Source of the DNA: Candidatus Peregrinibacteria bacterium
GTDB taxonomy: Bacteria; Patescibacteriota; Gracilibacteria; UBA1369; UBA12463
DNA length: 18,147 nucleotides
Direction of reading: 5' to 3'
Assembly (NCBI GenBank): GCA_016215735.1
Contig: JACRIA010000001.1
Span: 1-18,147 of the forward strand
This document shows, piece after piece, positions 6,386 through 12,719 of this stretch. How positions within the stretch are numbered: the first letter of the stretch is position 1; every line of letters starts with the position of its first letter. A model generated the notes under the pieces. The model made no database searches. It was not told the DNA's origin and saw only the letters and a program-made list of their open reading frames with translations. The position numbers were made by a program, and so were the translations under genes.

Positions 6386-6391
6386 TATAAT
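6383..6391 (+). promoter_or_regulatory. extended -10 promoter of the AmmeMemoRadiSam operon, leaderless type
   Basis: TGA-TATAAT (6383-6391), with TATAAT at 6386-6391 ending 7 nt before the GTG start at 6399. No convincing -35 is visible, as is common with a TGn extension. The first gene would be translated from a leaderless mRNA beginning at or near GTG. Confidence 0.6.
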
Positions 6392-6398
6392 TTTCTTT

Positions 6399-7460
6399 GT
6401 GAAAAAAGCAATTTTATACGAAAAACTTCCCGCTAGCGCCGTCCGATGCAAAGCCTGCTCTTGGTATTGCAAAATTCCAGAAGGAACAACTGGAATTTGC
6501 GGAGTACGCGAAAACATAAAGGGCGATTTATATCTTCTTGTTTACGGCAAGCCAATAGCAGTGCACATTGATCCAATCGAAAAAAAACCACTTTTCCATT
6601 TTTTACCTGGAACTGAAATCTTTTCAATCGGAACTTATGGTTGCTCTTTTTCTTGTGACTTTTGTCAGAATTGGGACATAAGTCAATCACCGCGCGAACT
6701 CAAAATACAATACGCCGCAGATAAAAAAGCCCTGCGTGAAAATCTTTATCGCATGATTGACGCGTGCGAAGATTGGCCGCCTGAAAAAATCGTTGAATAT
6801 TGCATCCGCAATAAAATCCCTTCAATCGCATACACATACAATGAACCAGCTATATTTTTTGAATATGCATATGATACTGCGAAACTTGCGCGCGAAGCCG
6901 GTTTAAAAAATATTTTTGTTTCAAATGGATTCGAGTCAATCGAAGCAATTGAAAAAATCAGCCCATATCTTGATGCGAATAACATTGACCTTAAAGGCTG
7001 GACAGAAGATTTTTACAATAAAATCTGCCACGCCCGCCTCGCGCCCGTTAAAGAAAATATAAAACGCTTCCGCGACGCTGGCGTCTGGGTTGAAGTAACA
7101 ACATTATTAATCCCCGGCCACAATGACAGCGACAACGAATTAAAATCAATCGCGGAATTTTTGGTGAATATTTCTCCGGAAATTCCATGGCATGTCACAG
7201 CTTTTCATCCGAGTTATAAAATGCAAAATGTTCCATCCACACCTGCGAAAACACTCGAACGCGCATATAAAATTGGCAAAGCCGCTGGTTTAAAATATGT
7301 TTACACTGGCAATATTTGGGGATTAGAAGGCGAAAACACGCATTGCCCAAAATGCAGCGAATTATTGATAAAAAGATCAGGCGCATCAGTTGTTGAAAAT
7401 TATTTAAAAAATGACGCATGTCCAAAATGTGGATTTAAAATCAAAGGAATATGGAAATAA
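6399..7460 (+). CDS. AmmeMemoRadiSam system radical SAM enzyme
   Basis: 353 residues from a GTG start. The N-terminus carries C17-x2-C20-x3-C24 and C34 (RCKACSWYC, GICGVREN), a probable metal site of this family. The radical SAM cluster motif is C82-x3-C86-x2-C89 (CSFSCDFCQNW), which binds [4Fe-4S] and cleaves S-adenosylmethionine. Later stretches (YTYNEPAIFFEYA, NNIDLKGW, TTLLIPGHND, WHVTAFHPSYKM) match PflA-related members. The C-terminus is a zinc-ribbon-like pair (C316/C319 and C341/C344). The next two genes encode MEMO and AMMECR1, which identifies this as the radical SAM partner, not pyruvate formate-lyase activase. Its substrate is, to my knowledge, not established. It overlaps the next gene by 10 nt. 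Confidence 0.95.
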   Translation: MKKAILYEKLPASAVRCKACSWYCKIPEGTTGICGVRENIKGDLYLLVYGKPIAVHIDPIEKKPLFHFLPGTEIFSIGTYGCSFSCDFCQNWDISQSPRELKIQYAADKKALRENLYRMIDACEDWPPEKIVEYCIRNKIPSIAYTYNEPAIFFEYAYDTAKLAREAGLKNIFVSNGFESIEAIEKISPYLDANNIDLKGWTEDFYNKICHARLAPVKENIKRFRDAGVWVEVTTLLIPGHNDSDNELKSIAEFLVNISPEIPWHVTAFHPSYKMQNVPSTPAKTLERAYKIGKAAGLKYVYTGNIWGLEGENTHCPKCSELLIKRSGASVVENYLKNDACPKCGFKIKGIWK

Positions 7461-8308
7461 GACAAGAAGCAGTCGCAGGAACTTTTTATCCAGCAGAAAA
7501 ATCGCAATTAAAAACAATGGTAAATAAATTTTTAGCAGATGGCGCGTCGTGCGCGCAAAAAATCACTTCCGCCGCGCAAGACCATCTAAAAGCCATAATC
7601 GTGCCTCACGCAGGATATATTTATTCCGGACCGATTGCTGGTGAGGGCTACAATCTAGCGCAAAAACTTTTCACGCAAAAAAATCCCGAAATACTTTTAA
7701 TAGGCCTTTCGCATTTTATTTTGTTAAATGGCGCCGCGGTTTCAATCTGCGATGAATGGCAAACTCCGCTCGGCGCAGTCAAATCAAAAAATCTCCGCGA
7801 AGAAATTGGCAGACCGCAGCGCTCCGCAGAAAACGCCGCAGAAAATATCTTAATAGAAATGGAAGAAGCGCATATTTCCGAACATTCGCTCGAAGTCCAA
7901 CTTCCATTTTTACAGACAATTTTTTCTGATTTCACGATTTATCCAATTGCGATAAGCAATGTTGACCCAAAAAAACTCGCGGATATTCTCGCGCAATTCG
8001 CTTCCCAAAAAGATGTTTTAATTGTTGTAAGCTCTGATTTAAGCCATTATTTGCCATATGTTCAAGCGCAAAAAAAAGACCACGCATCAATTGACGCAAT
8101 TCTTTCGCTTGATACGTCTCGCGCAGAAAAAGAAATCGACGCGTGCAATAAAACAGGAATTTTAACGCTTATATATCTTGCGAAAAAACTTAATTTAACG
8201 CCGCAATTAATTGATTACAGAAATTCAGGCGACACAGCAGGAGATAAATCAGGAGTTGTCGGCTACGCATCAATCGCATTTTTTGGGGACAGACCCCAAA
8301 ACGCTTAA
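7451..8308 (+). CDS. AmmeMemoRadiSam system protein B, MEMO family
   Basis: 285 residues, full length. MEMO proteins share the fold of extradiol (LigB-type) dioxygenases. The expected metal-site residues are present: H53 (VPHAGYIYSGP), H88 (IGLSH), H145 (EHSLEVQLPF), D196/H199 (SSDLSHY) and C232 (EIDACNKTGIL), matching the human MEMO1 cysteine region by position. The ATG overlaps the radical SAM gene by 10 nt, with AAAGGA just upstream, so translation is probably coupled. The last residues (FFGDRPQNA) are encoded by a TTTTGGGG/CCCCAAAA palindrome and may be repeat-derived, replacing or extending the original terminus. Confidence 0.94.
   Translation: MEIRQEAVAGTFYPAEKSQLKTMVNKFLADGASCAQKITSAAQDHLKAIIVPHAGYIYSGPIAGEGYNLAQKLFTQKNPEILLIGLSHFILLNGAAVSICDEWQTPLGAVKSKNLREEIGRPQRSAENAAENILIEMEEAHISEHSLEVQLPFLQTIFSDFTIYPIAISNVDPKKLADILAQFASQKDVLIVVSSDLSHYLPYVQAQKKDHASIDAILSLDTSRAEKEIDACNKTGILTLIYLAKKLNLTPQLIDYRNSGDTAGDKSGVVGYASIAFFGDRPQNA
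8281..8301. repeat. TTTTGGGG-ACAGA-CCCCAAAA palindrome at the 3' end of MEMO
   Basis: Perfect 8-bp stem (8281-8288 with 8294-8301) and loop ACAGA, wholly inside the MEMO coding region. A second half-site, TGGGGACAGAC, begins at 8322 and overlaps the AMMECR1 start. GGGGACAG also occurs at 77. It resembles REP-like sequences; not followed by a T-run. Confidence 0.6.
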
Positions 8309-8320
8309 ATAAGCCAAATT

Positions 8321-8917
8321 ATGGGGACAGACATATCAAAAAATACACAAAAAACCCTACTCGCTATAGCCCGCGCCGCAATCGCACAAAAGCTCAACAT
8401 CGAATTTGAAAATCCGCTCGCCTCGCCAGAAAAAATAGACCCTCAAGCGCGCGAACTTCTTGATAAAAATTACGGTATTTTTGTTTCTTTGCACATCAAT
8501 AAAGAACTTCGCGGCTGTATTGGCGTTATCGAAACGCAAAAGCGACTTGCAAAAACGCTTCCGGAACACGCTATATACGCCGCGTTTAATGATTCGCGCT
8601 TTAATCCGCTAAGGCCGGATGAATTTGATAAAATCAAAATCGAAATTTCACTTTTAACTCCGCCAAAACCGCTTGAATACAAAGACGCGCAAGATTTGCT
8701 CAATAAATTGATTCCACTCAAACACGGCGTCGTTATAAGAAAAAGTTTTTTCTCCGCGACTTTCCTTCCGCAAGTCTGGGAACAGATTCCGGCTAAAGAA
8801 GATTTTTTGTCCCATCTCTGCGCGAAGGCTGGCCTTGATTCAAACGAATGGAAACGCGGCGATATAAAAATTACAACTTACGAAGCCGAAGTTTTTTCAG
8901 ACACGCCCGAAGCGTAG
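8321..8917 (+). CDS. AmmeMemoRadiSam system protein A, AMMECR1 family
   Basis: 198 residues. The hallmark LRGCIG lies at about 63-68 (KELRGCIGVIE). Other family stretches follow: AAFNDSRFNPL, IEISLLTPPKPL, HGVVIRKSFFSATFLPQVW and LSHLCAKAGL. It begins 12 nt after MEMO and completes the three-gene system. The function of AMMECR1 is unknown; the conserved surface around LRGCIG suggests an active or binding site. The first codons (MGTD) are written by a GGGGACAGAC repeat half-site, so the original start could have been slightly different. No Shine-Dalgarno is visible. Confidence 0.94.
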   Translation: MGTDISKNTQKTLLAIARAAIAQKLNIEFENPLASPEKIDPQARELLDKNYGIFVSLHINKELRGCIGVIETQKRLAKTLPEHAIYAAFNDSRFNPLRPDEFDKIKIEISLLTPPKPLEYKDAQDLLNKLIPLKHGVVIRKSFFSATFLPQVWEQIPAKEDFLSHLCAKAGLDSNEWKRGDIKITTYEAEVFSDTPEA

Positions 8918-8935
8918 CTGAGGGCACTTCTTTTA
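8905..8935 (+). terminator. putative terminator of the AmmeMemoRadiSam operon
   Basis: GCCC (8905-8908) pairs with GGGC (8922-8925) and AGC with GCT around loop GTA, with facing GA/GA dinucleotides between the stems (possible tandem G-A pairs). ACTTCTTTT follows. The hairpin spans the AMMECR1 stop codon. Confidence 0.4.
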
Positions 8936-8938
8936 AAT

Positions 8939-8967
8939 CTGCCTCCATCCCCATTTTCTGCTAGAAT
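8939..8967 (+). promoter_or_regulatory. promoter of the glycosyltransferase gene, leaderless type
   Basis: Extended -10 TGC-TAGAAT (8959-8967) ends 6 nt before the ATG at 8974. The weak -35 CTGCCT (8939-8944), 17 nt upstream, is part of the 15-bp repeat also seen at 5367. The stretch from -10 to ATG (TGCTAGAATTGAGCCATG) closely resembles that before the gene at 14235. Confidence 0.55.
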
Positions 8968-8973
8968 TGAGCC

Positions 8974-10101
8974 ATGGCAAAAATCGGTATTGATTGTCGC
9001 ATTTATTCCACAAAATTCACCGGCATCGGCCGCTATACTTACGAGCTCACGCGCCGGCTGTTTTATCTCGACAATAAAAACCACTATGTTTTATTTTTCA
9101 ATAATCCGCAGTATCACGAATATATTCCGCCCAGCCATAATGTTAAAAAAGTCCTTGTTAATGCGGCACACTACTCTTTTGCTGAACAGACGCGCTTTCT
9201 GCGCCTGCTGTTAAAAGAAAAACTCGACCTCATGCATTTTGCTCATTTCAACGCGCCGATTTTTTATTTCCGGCCTTCGATTGTTACAATTCACGATCTT
9301 ATAATTTCGTTTTTTCCAGGCAAAAAATACTCGCCGTTTAAGCGTCTCGCTTATCATTTTGTAATAAACAGCGCAGTTAGAAAAGCAAAAAAAGTTATAG
9401 CTGTTTCGGAAAACACAAAAAGCGATATTATCAGGCATCTGCACGTTAATCCAGAAAAAATCGAAGTAATTTACGAAGGTATTGGCGAGGAATTTCAAAA
9501 AACGCATAACAAAGAAATCATCAATCTCACGCTTGAAAAATATGGCATACACAAGCCATTTTTGCTATATACGGGAGTTCATCGCGGCCACAAAAATCTC
9601 CTTGGTCTTATCAAAGCGTTCAAAATTTTGCTTGATAAATACGGCGATCGATGGCAGCTTGTAATCACAGGCAAACACGATCCGCATTATCCTGAAATTT
9701 ATAGCGCAGCCAGCCAACCCGAACTTCAACAAAACATTATTTTCACGGATATAGTGCCTGAAGAAGATTTGGTGAATCTTTACAGCGCCGCGGCTCTTTA
9801 TGTTCACCCTTCTTTTTATGAAGGATTTGGTTTTTGCCCTCTGGAAGCCATGGCTTGCGGTACTCCAGTCGCGGTTTCACGCGTTAGTTCACTTCCGGAA
9901 ATTTGCGGGAAAGAAAACGCTGCATTTTTTGATCCGCACGATGCAACTGATATGGCCCAGCAAATCCATAAAGCGCTCATTGACGAAAATCTTAGAAAAA
10001 AATTGATCAAAAACGGACTCGAGCGCGCAAAAGACTTTGATTGGAATGAAGTTGCGGCTAAAACTCTGGAGCTATATAATAAAACCTTAGATAAAATTTA
10101 A
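8974..10101 (+). CDS. glycosyltransferase family 4 (GT-B fold)
   Basis: 375 residues, a complete cytoplasmic GT4 enzyme that transfers a sugar from a nucleotide-sugar, probably to a lipid-linked or surface glycan. The N-terminal acceptor domain opens with GIDCRIYSTKFTGIGRYTYEL (glycine-rich loop at 17-20). VTIHDLI follows near 104-110 and KAKKVIAVSENTKSDI near 138-151. The donor-binding domain has GVHRGHKNL, then HPSFYEGFGFCPLEAMACGTPV, in which E283 and E291 form the E-x7-E motif. Donor and acceptor cannot be deduced. The gene is monocistronic or leads a short operon with dciA, 11 nt downstream. Confidence 0.93.
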   Translation: MAKIGIDCRIYSTKFTGIGRYTYELTRRLFYLDNKNHYVLFFNNPQYHEYIPPSHNVKKVLVNAAHYSFAEQTRFLRLLLKEKLDLMHFAHFNAPIFYFRPSIVTIHDLIISFFPGKKYSPFKRLAYHFVINSAVRKAKKVIAVSENTKSDIIRHLHVNPEKIEVIYEGIGEEFQKTHNKEIINLTLEKYGIHKPFLLYTGVHRGHKNLLGLIKAFKILLDKYGDRWQLVITGKHDPHYPEIYSAASQPELQQNIIFTDIVPEEDLVNLYSAAALYVHPSFYEGFGFCPLEAMACGTPVAVSRVSSLPEICGKENAAFFDPHDATDMAQQIHKALIDENLRKKLIKNGLERAKDFDWNEVAAKTLELYNKTLDKI

Positions 10102-10112
10102 AATTCCGCATC

Positions 10113-10451
10113 ATGGCATTTGAGCCGATACAAAAATTTTTCCCCAGCGCGGCGCGCTCATTCGGGCTCGGCCGTACAATCGAAGCAGTGAATATCTGCA
10201 AAAAATTTCAGGACCTTCTTCCGCGATTTTTCGCAAATCCAGAAGCGCAAAAAAATATTTCCGCAAAATCTTATTCAAATAAAACCCTTCATCTTATAGC
10301 GGTTTCGCCGCTGTGGTCGCAGGAAATTCTAATGCGCAAAGAAAACATTATCAAAGAAATGAATCAGGAATTTGGCGCGAATGTCATTGAAAAAATTAAA
10401 ACCGAATTAACCAACACGCCGTTCAGCGGAGCTGAACACAGGCGTATATAA
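10113..10451 (+). CDS. DciA-like (DUF721) putative replicative helicase loader
   Basis: 112 residues. The segment LHLIAVSPLWSQEILMRKENI (about 59-79) and the following EMNQEFGANVIEKIKTEL match the DUF721/DciA domain, whose members bind DnaB and act as ancestral helicase loaders in bacteria lacking DnaC or DnaI. The N-terminal third is basic and variable, as usual. The last eleven residues (TPFSGAEHRRI) and the stop codon are written by the 30-nt hairpin element at 10416-10445; the domain itself would end near LTN. This looks like repeat insertion into the 3' end of the gene. Confidence 0.75.
   Translation: MAFEPIQKFFPSAARSFGLGRTIEAVNICKKFQDLLPRFFANPEAQKNISAKSYSNKTLHLIAVSPLWSQEILMRKENIIKEMNQEFGANVIEKIKTELTNTPFSGAEHRRI
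10416..10445 (+). repeat. 30-nt ACA-bulge hairpin element, copy B1
   Basis: Outer arms ACGCC (10416-10420)/GGCGT (10441-10445); inner arms GTTCAGC (10421-10427)/GCTGAAC (10431-10437); loop GGA; bulge ACA (10438-10440). It lies inside the 3' end of the DciA-like gene. Confidence 0.8.
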
Positions 10452-10459
10452 ACAAAACC

Positions 10460-10481
10460 TCCGCCGCAGGCGGAAACCTAT
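10460..10481 (+). repeat. 22-nt hairpin repeat, intact copy
   Basis: TCCGCC-GCA-GGCGGA hairpin followed by AACCTAT, identical in all 22 positions to the two halves of the interrupted copy at 5952-5960 and 6024-6036. In both places it lies immediately upstream of a hypothetical ORF. Confidence 0.7.
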
Positions 10482-10485
10482 AATT

Positions 10486-10920
10486 ATGGAAAATCCAGAC
10501 AATTTACCCGACAAAATTGCTCGAAGCGAGCTTCTAAAAGTTTTTGGCCCAGCTATTATAGCGGCGTTATTGTTTTGGCCCAAAGGATGCTTTAAATGTT
10601 CCGATGAGCTGGCCCTCCCGCTTGATACAGAATTACCAATTACAGAAAAAATCGCGCCAATCCAAAACCAAACAAAAAATAAACTGTCTAATATTCTTTC
10701 AATGCCCGACGAAAGTCCGGGAGCGCCGGCGCCCGCGAAAAGTGAAACAAAAGTACGCTGGGAGAAAACCTTTGTAGAATTAGTGTTGGAAACACGCATT
10801 GCAGAATTTACCAAATTAAACCTGCCGGGCGGATGTCCGGAAGAAACAGAGATGAAATCACAATTAACCTGCAATTCTAACCCTCTTGGCAACAAAAACG
10901 GCACAATAGGCACCAAGTAG
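10486..10920 (+). CDS. hypothetical protein with one N-terminal membrane helix
   Basis: 144 residues, not recognised. A hydrophobic segment (about 18-31, LKVFGPAIIAALLFW) is followed by CFKC and then a polar, proline-rich region likely exposed outside the membrane, ending with two further cysteines (GGCPEE, TCNSN). The start lies 4 nt after the 22-nt hairpin repeat. No own promoter is clear; a TATAAT at 10479-10484 is too close to serve this start. A longer opposite-strand reading frame covers it but runs through the repeats and has no plausible start context, so I prefer the plus strand. Confidence 0.5.
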   Translation: MENPDNLPDKIARSELLKVFGPAIIAALLFWPKGCFKCSDELALPLDTELPITEKIAPIQNQTKNKLSNILSMPDESPGAPAPAKSETKVRWEKTFVELVLETRIAEFTKLNLPGGCPEETEMKSQLTCNSNPLGNKNGTIGTK

Positions 10921-11019
10921 CCTATACGCGATAATATGGGAAAATCAAATAAAAAACCGACAGAATTACTGCGCGCAGACAGCAAGCCCTATAAAATCGC
11001 ACCCAAATAATCTTTTCTA

Positions 11020-11048
11020 TTGATAATCGTATGCAAATAACATACAAT
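11020..11048 (+). promoter_or_regulatory. promoter of the MNT/HEPN operon
   Basis: TTGATA (11020-11025), 17-nt spacer, TACAAT (11043-11048). Transcription should start near 11055, inside the second operator repeat and about 16 nt before the ATG. Confidence 0.7.
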
Positions 11049-11070
11049 TGTATGCAGATAGCATACTAAT
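11029..11070 (+). promoter_or_regulatory. tandem 21-bp palindromic operators of the MNT/HEPN operon
   Basis: Two adjoining 21-bp units (11029-11049, 11050-11070) match at 17 of 21 positions. Each is a palindrome: GTATGC-AAATA-ACATAC in the first (5 of 6 arm positions pair) and GTATGC-AGATA-GCATAC in the second (perfect). Unit 1 covers the -10 box and unit 2 the transcription start; the ATG follows directly. A dimeric repressor bound here would block transcription. The winged-helix N-terminus of the first gene product is the obvious candidate. Confidence 0.7.
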
Positions 11071-11619
11071 ATGCCTTTAAAATTTACAAAAAATCAGACG
11101 CTCATTTTGGGGATATTTTTTAATAATCCCGAAAAATCTTATTACTTCAGGGAAATCAGCAGAATAATCAATAAACCGCCGGGGTTTTTTCAGCGAGATA
11201 TTAGCGGTTTGGTTAACGATGGTATTTTGGAGAGCTATTTTCAGGCAAATTCCCGTTTTTTCAAATTAAACAAAAATTACCCGCTTTACAAAGAGCTAAA
11301 AAGCATTTTCTTCAAAACCATAGGAATTGAAGGTACGCTCAAATCAGAGTTAAAAAAACTCAAAAACATTTCAAAAGCTTTTATTTACGGTTCTTTTGCG
11401 CGAGGCCAGGAGCATAAGGACAGCGATATAGATTTAATGATTATTGGTTCGCCGAATCAAGATAAGCTTATGGATTTAATGAATAAACTGGAAAGCAAAT
11501 TCGAGCGGGAAATTAACTATACTCTTATGTCAGAAAAAGAATTTCAGAAAAAATTTAAGAAAAATTTAAGCTCTTTTCTAAAAAATGTGCTAAAACAGAA
11601 GAGAATTGAATTAATATAA
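11071..11619 (+). CDS. MNT-type nucleotidyltransferase with N-terminal winged helix; antitoxin candidate
   Basis: 182 residues in two parts. Residues 1-75 form a winged-helix DNA-binding domain (FREISRIINKPPGFFQRDISGL as recognition region, then a wing near YFQANSRFFKLNK). Residues about 85-182 are a minimal nucleotidyltransferase with the exact GSx10DxD signature: G107-S108 (YGSFARGQ), D119 and D121 (SDIDL). In HEPN/MNT modules the MNT protein is the antitoxin and can AMPylate the HEPN toxin. The stop codon abuts the ATG of the HEPN gene. The DNA-binding domain would explain the tandem palindromes in its promoter by autorepression (inference). Confidence 0.85.
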   Translation: MPLKFTKNQTLILGIFFNNPEKSYYFREISRIINKPPGFFQRDISGLVNDGILESYFQANSRFFKLNKNYPLYKELKSIFFKTIGIEGTLKSELKKLKNISKAFIYGSFARGQEHKDSDIDLMIIGSPNQDKLMDLMNKLESKFEREINYTLMSEKEFQKKFKKNLSSFLKNVLKQKRIELI

Positions 11620-12078
11620 ATGGACTTCCCCAAAATTTATCAGCGAAAAGGTTTGATCAAAAAAGAAAACATTGGTTTTGACCAAGTCGTTAAACACATT
11701 GATCGCGCGAATATTGATTTAAAAGTTTCCCGCAGAAATCTAACAATAGACACAGAAGCGGCTTATAATTACGCATATCTCGCGATGTTAAGAACCGGGC
11801 GAGCGCTAATGTTTTCATGCAGTTATCGCCCGATTGACGGCAGACAGCATAAAACAGTTGTTGAATTCTGCGAGTATATCTTAGGCAAAAAATATACAGT
11901 TTTGGTTAAGCATTTTGACAGAATGAGGCAAAAAAGAAATAAATTCACATACGATGAGCCGGGACTTATAGTTTCAGATACAGAAACAATAAGTGCGCTG
12001 GAAAAAGCTGAAAAATTCGTGAGAGAAATAACAAAATTCATCCAAGGCGAAAATCCGCAGGCAAAATTATTCAGCTAA
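11620..12078 (+). CDS. HEPN-domain protein; toxin candidate
   Basis: 152 residues, all-helical HEPN fold. Helices include VVKHIDRANIDLKVSRRNL, AAYNYAYLAMLRTGRALMF (the usual tyrosine-rich helix) and a C-terminal AEKFVREITKFI. The expected RNase motif R-x4-6-H appears as R106-N-K-F-T-Y111-D, with Tyr where His is usual. It may be a HEPN subfamily with an RNxxxY(D) signature, a weakened nuclease, or a scaffold. In studied pairs the MNT partner AMPylates a Tyr near this motif, making Tyr111 a candidate target. The ATG follows the MNT stop without a gap, so translation is probably coupled. Confidence 0.8.
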   Translation: MDFPKIYQRKGLIKKENIGFDQVVKHIDRANIDLKVSRRNLTIDTEAAYNYAYLAMLRTGRALMFSCSYRPIDGRQHKTVVEFCEYILGKKYTVLVKHFDRMRQKRNKFTYDEPGLIVSDTETISALEKAEKFVREITKFIQGENPQAKLFS

Positions 12079-12095
12079 ATTTGGCCAAGTTTCGC

Positions 12096-12123
12096 TTGAC
12101 TTTGTCAGTCTTTTCTCTAAAAT
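12096..12123 (+). promoter_or_regulatory. rpsP promoter
   Basis: TTGACT (12096-12101), 16-nt spacer, TAAAAT (12118-12123). The start of transcription would be near 12130, giving a leader of about 60 nt. Confidence 0.65.
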
Positions 12124-12137
12124 AAACCCTGCACATC

Positions 12138-12163
12138 ACGCCGTCTCTAGCGTAGAGCGGCGT
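12138..12163 (+). promoter_or_regulatory. hairpin in the rpsP leader
   Basis: ACGCCG (12138-12143)/CGGCGT (12158-12163) and CTCTA (12145-12149)/TAGAG (12153-12157) form an 11-bp stem with one bulged T and a GCG loop. It begins close to the predicted transcription start and ends 28 nt before the TTG start codon. No T-run follows, so it is not a simple terminator. It may stabilise the mRNA or serve as a regulatory site. The ACGCCG ends resemble the 30-nt repeats, but there is no ACA bulge. Confidence 0.55.
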
Positions 12164-12191
12164 AATACCATTATTCAGTAACTAAATCATC

Positions 12192-12680
12192 TTGTTAGCA
12201 ATCAGATTAGGCCGAATCGGCAAAAATTCTCAACCAAGCTTCAGAATTATTCTTCAAGAGAAGACATCTTCTCCAAAGAGCAAAGCGTTTGAAGTTCTTG
12301 GAAATTATAATCCCAAAACAGACGCTTTTAATGTTTCGCGCGAGCGCGTTGAATATTGGGTTTTACACGGCGCAAAACCGTCTCCGACATTAGCAATTCT
12401 TCTAAAAAAGAACGGCCTGCCAAATATGGAAAAATATATTAAAATGGAGCAGCATCAAAGAAAAAAGAAAGAAGCAGGAGAGGACGGCGCAAAGAAAGAA
12501 GAAGCAAAAACAGAAAAAGCTTCGCCGAAAAAAGAAGCAAAAACCGAGGCCAAAACTGAAACACCAAAAACAGCCGACGCGCCGAAAAAAGAAGCAAAAG
12601 CCGAAACGCCCAAAGAAACCGCCGCCGCCGCAGCGCCAATCGAAACTCCACCTGCCGCTCCAGCCGAAGAAAAGAAATAA
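12192..12680 (+). CDS. rpsP: 30S ribosomal protein S16 with long charged C-terminal tail
   Basis: 162 residues; the S16 core occupies about 1-85 (LAIRLGRIGKNSQPSFRII, VLGNYNPKTDAFNV, ALILLKK-type helix near LAILLKKNG). The start is a TTG: TTG-TTA-GCA-ATC gives M-L-A-I-R-L, exactly aligned with the S16 N-terminus, and no ATG or GTG fits. The last 75 residues are a low-complexity K/E/A/T/P tail with repeated PKKEAK and KTE units and no hydrophobic core, presumably disordered. S16 binds 16S rRNA early in 30S assembly. It heads a cluster with khpA, as in many genomes; rimM and trmD are not next to it. Confidence 0.93.
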   Translation: MLAIRLGRIGKNSQPSFRIILQEKTSSPKSKAFEVLGNYNPKTDAFNVSRERVEYWVLHGAKPSPTLAILLKKNGLPNMEKYIKMEQHQRKKKEAGEDGAKKEEAKTEKASPKKEAKTEAKTETPKTADAPKKEAKAETPKETAAAAAPIETPPAAPAEEKK

Positions 12681-12719
12681 CCACTTTATATAATTCCGTA
12701 ATCCTTAATCCAAATTCTC

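Noticed and set aside
8281..8301. Intrinsic terminator between MEMO and AMMECR1
   Set aside because: The hairpin lies in coding sequence, lacks a T-run, and separates genes that function together.
10407..10985. 192-codon minus-strand reading frame opposite the ORF at 10486
   Set aside because: It runs through the 22-nt and 30-nt repeats, has no plausible start context and no recognisable domain; the plus-strand frame continues the local gene direction.
10936..11010. 24-codon plus-strand ORF (MGKSNKKPTELL...) before the toxin-antitoxin promoter
   Set aside because: Start lies 1 nt after a GATAAT, with no Shine-Dalgarno, no homology I recognise and too little length to support.
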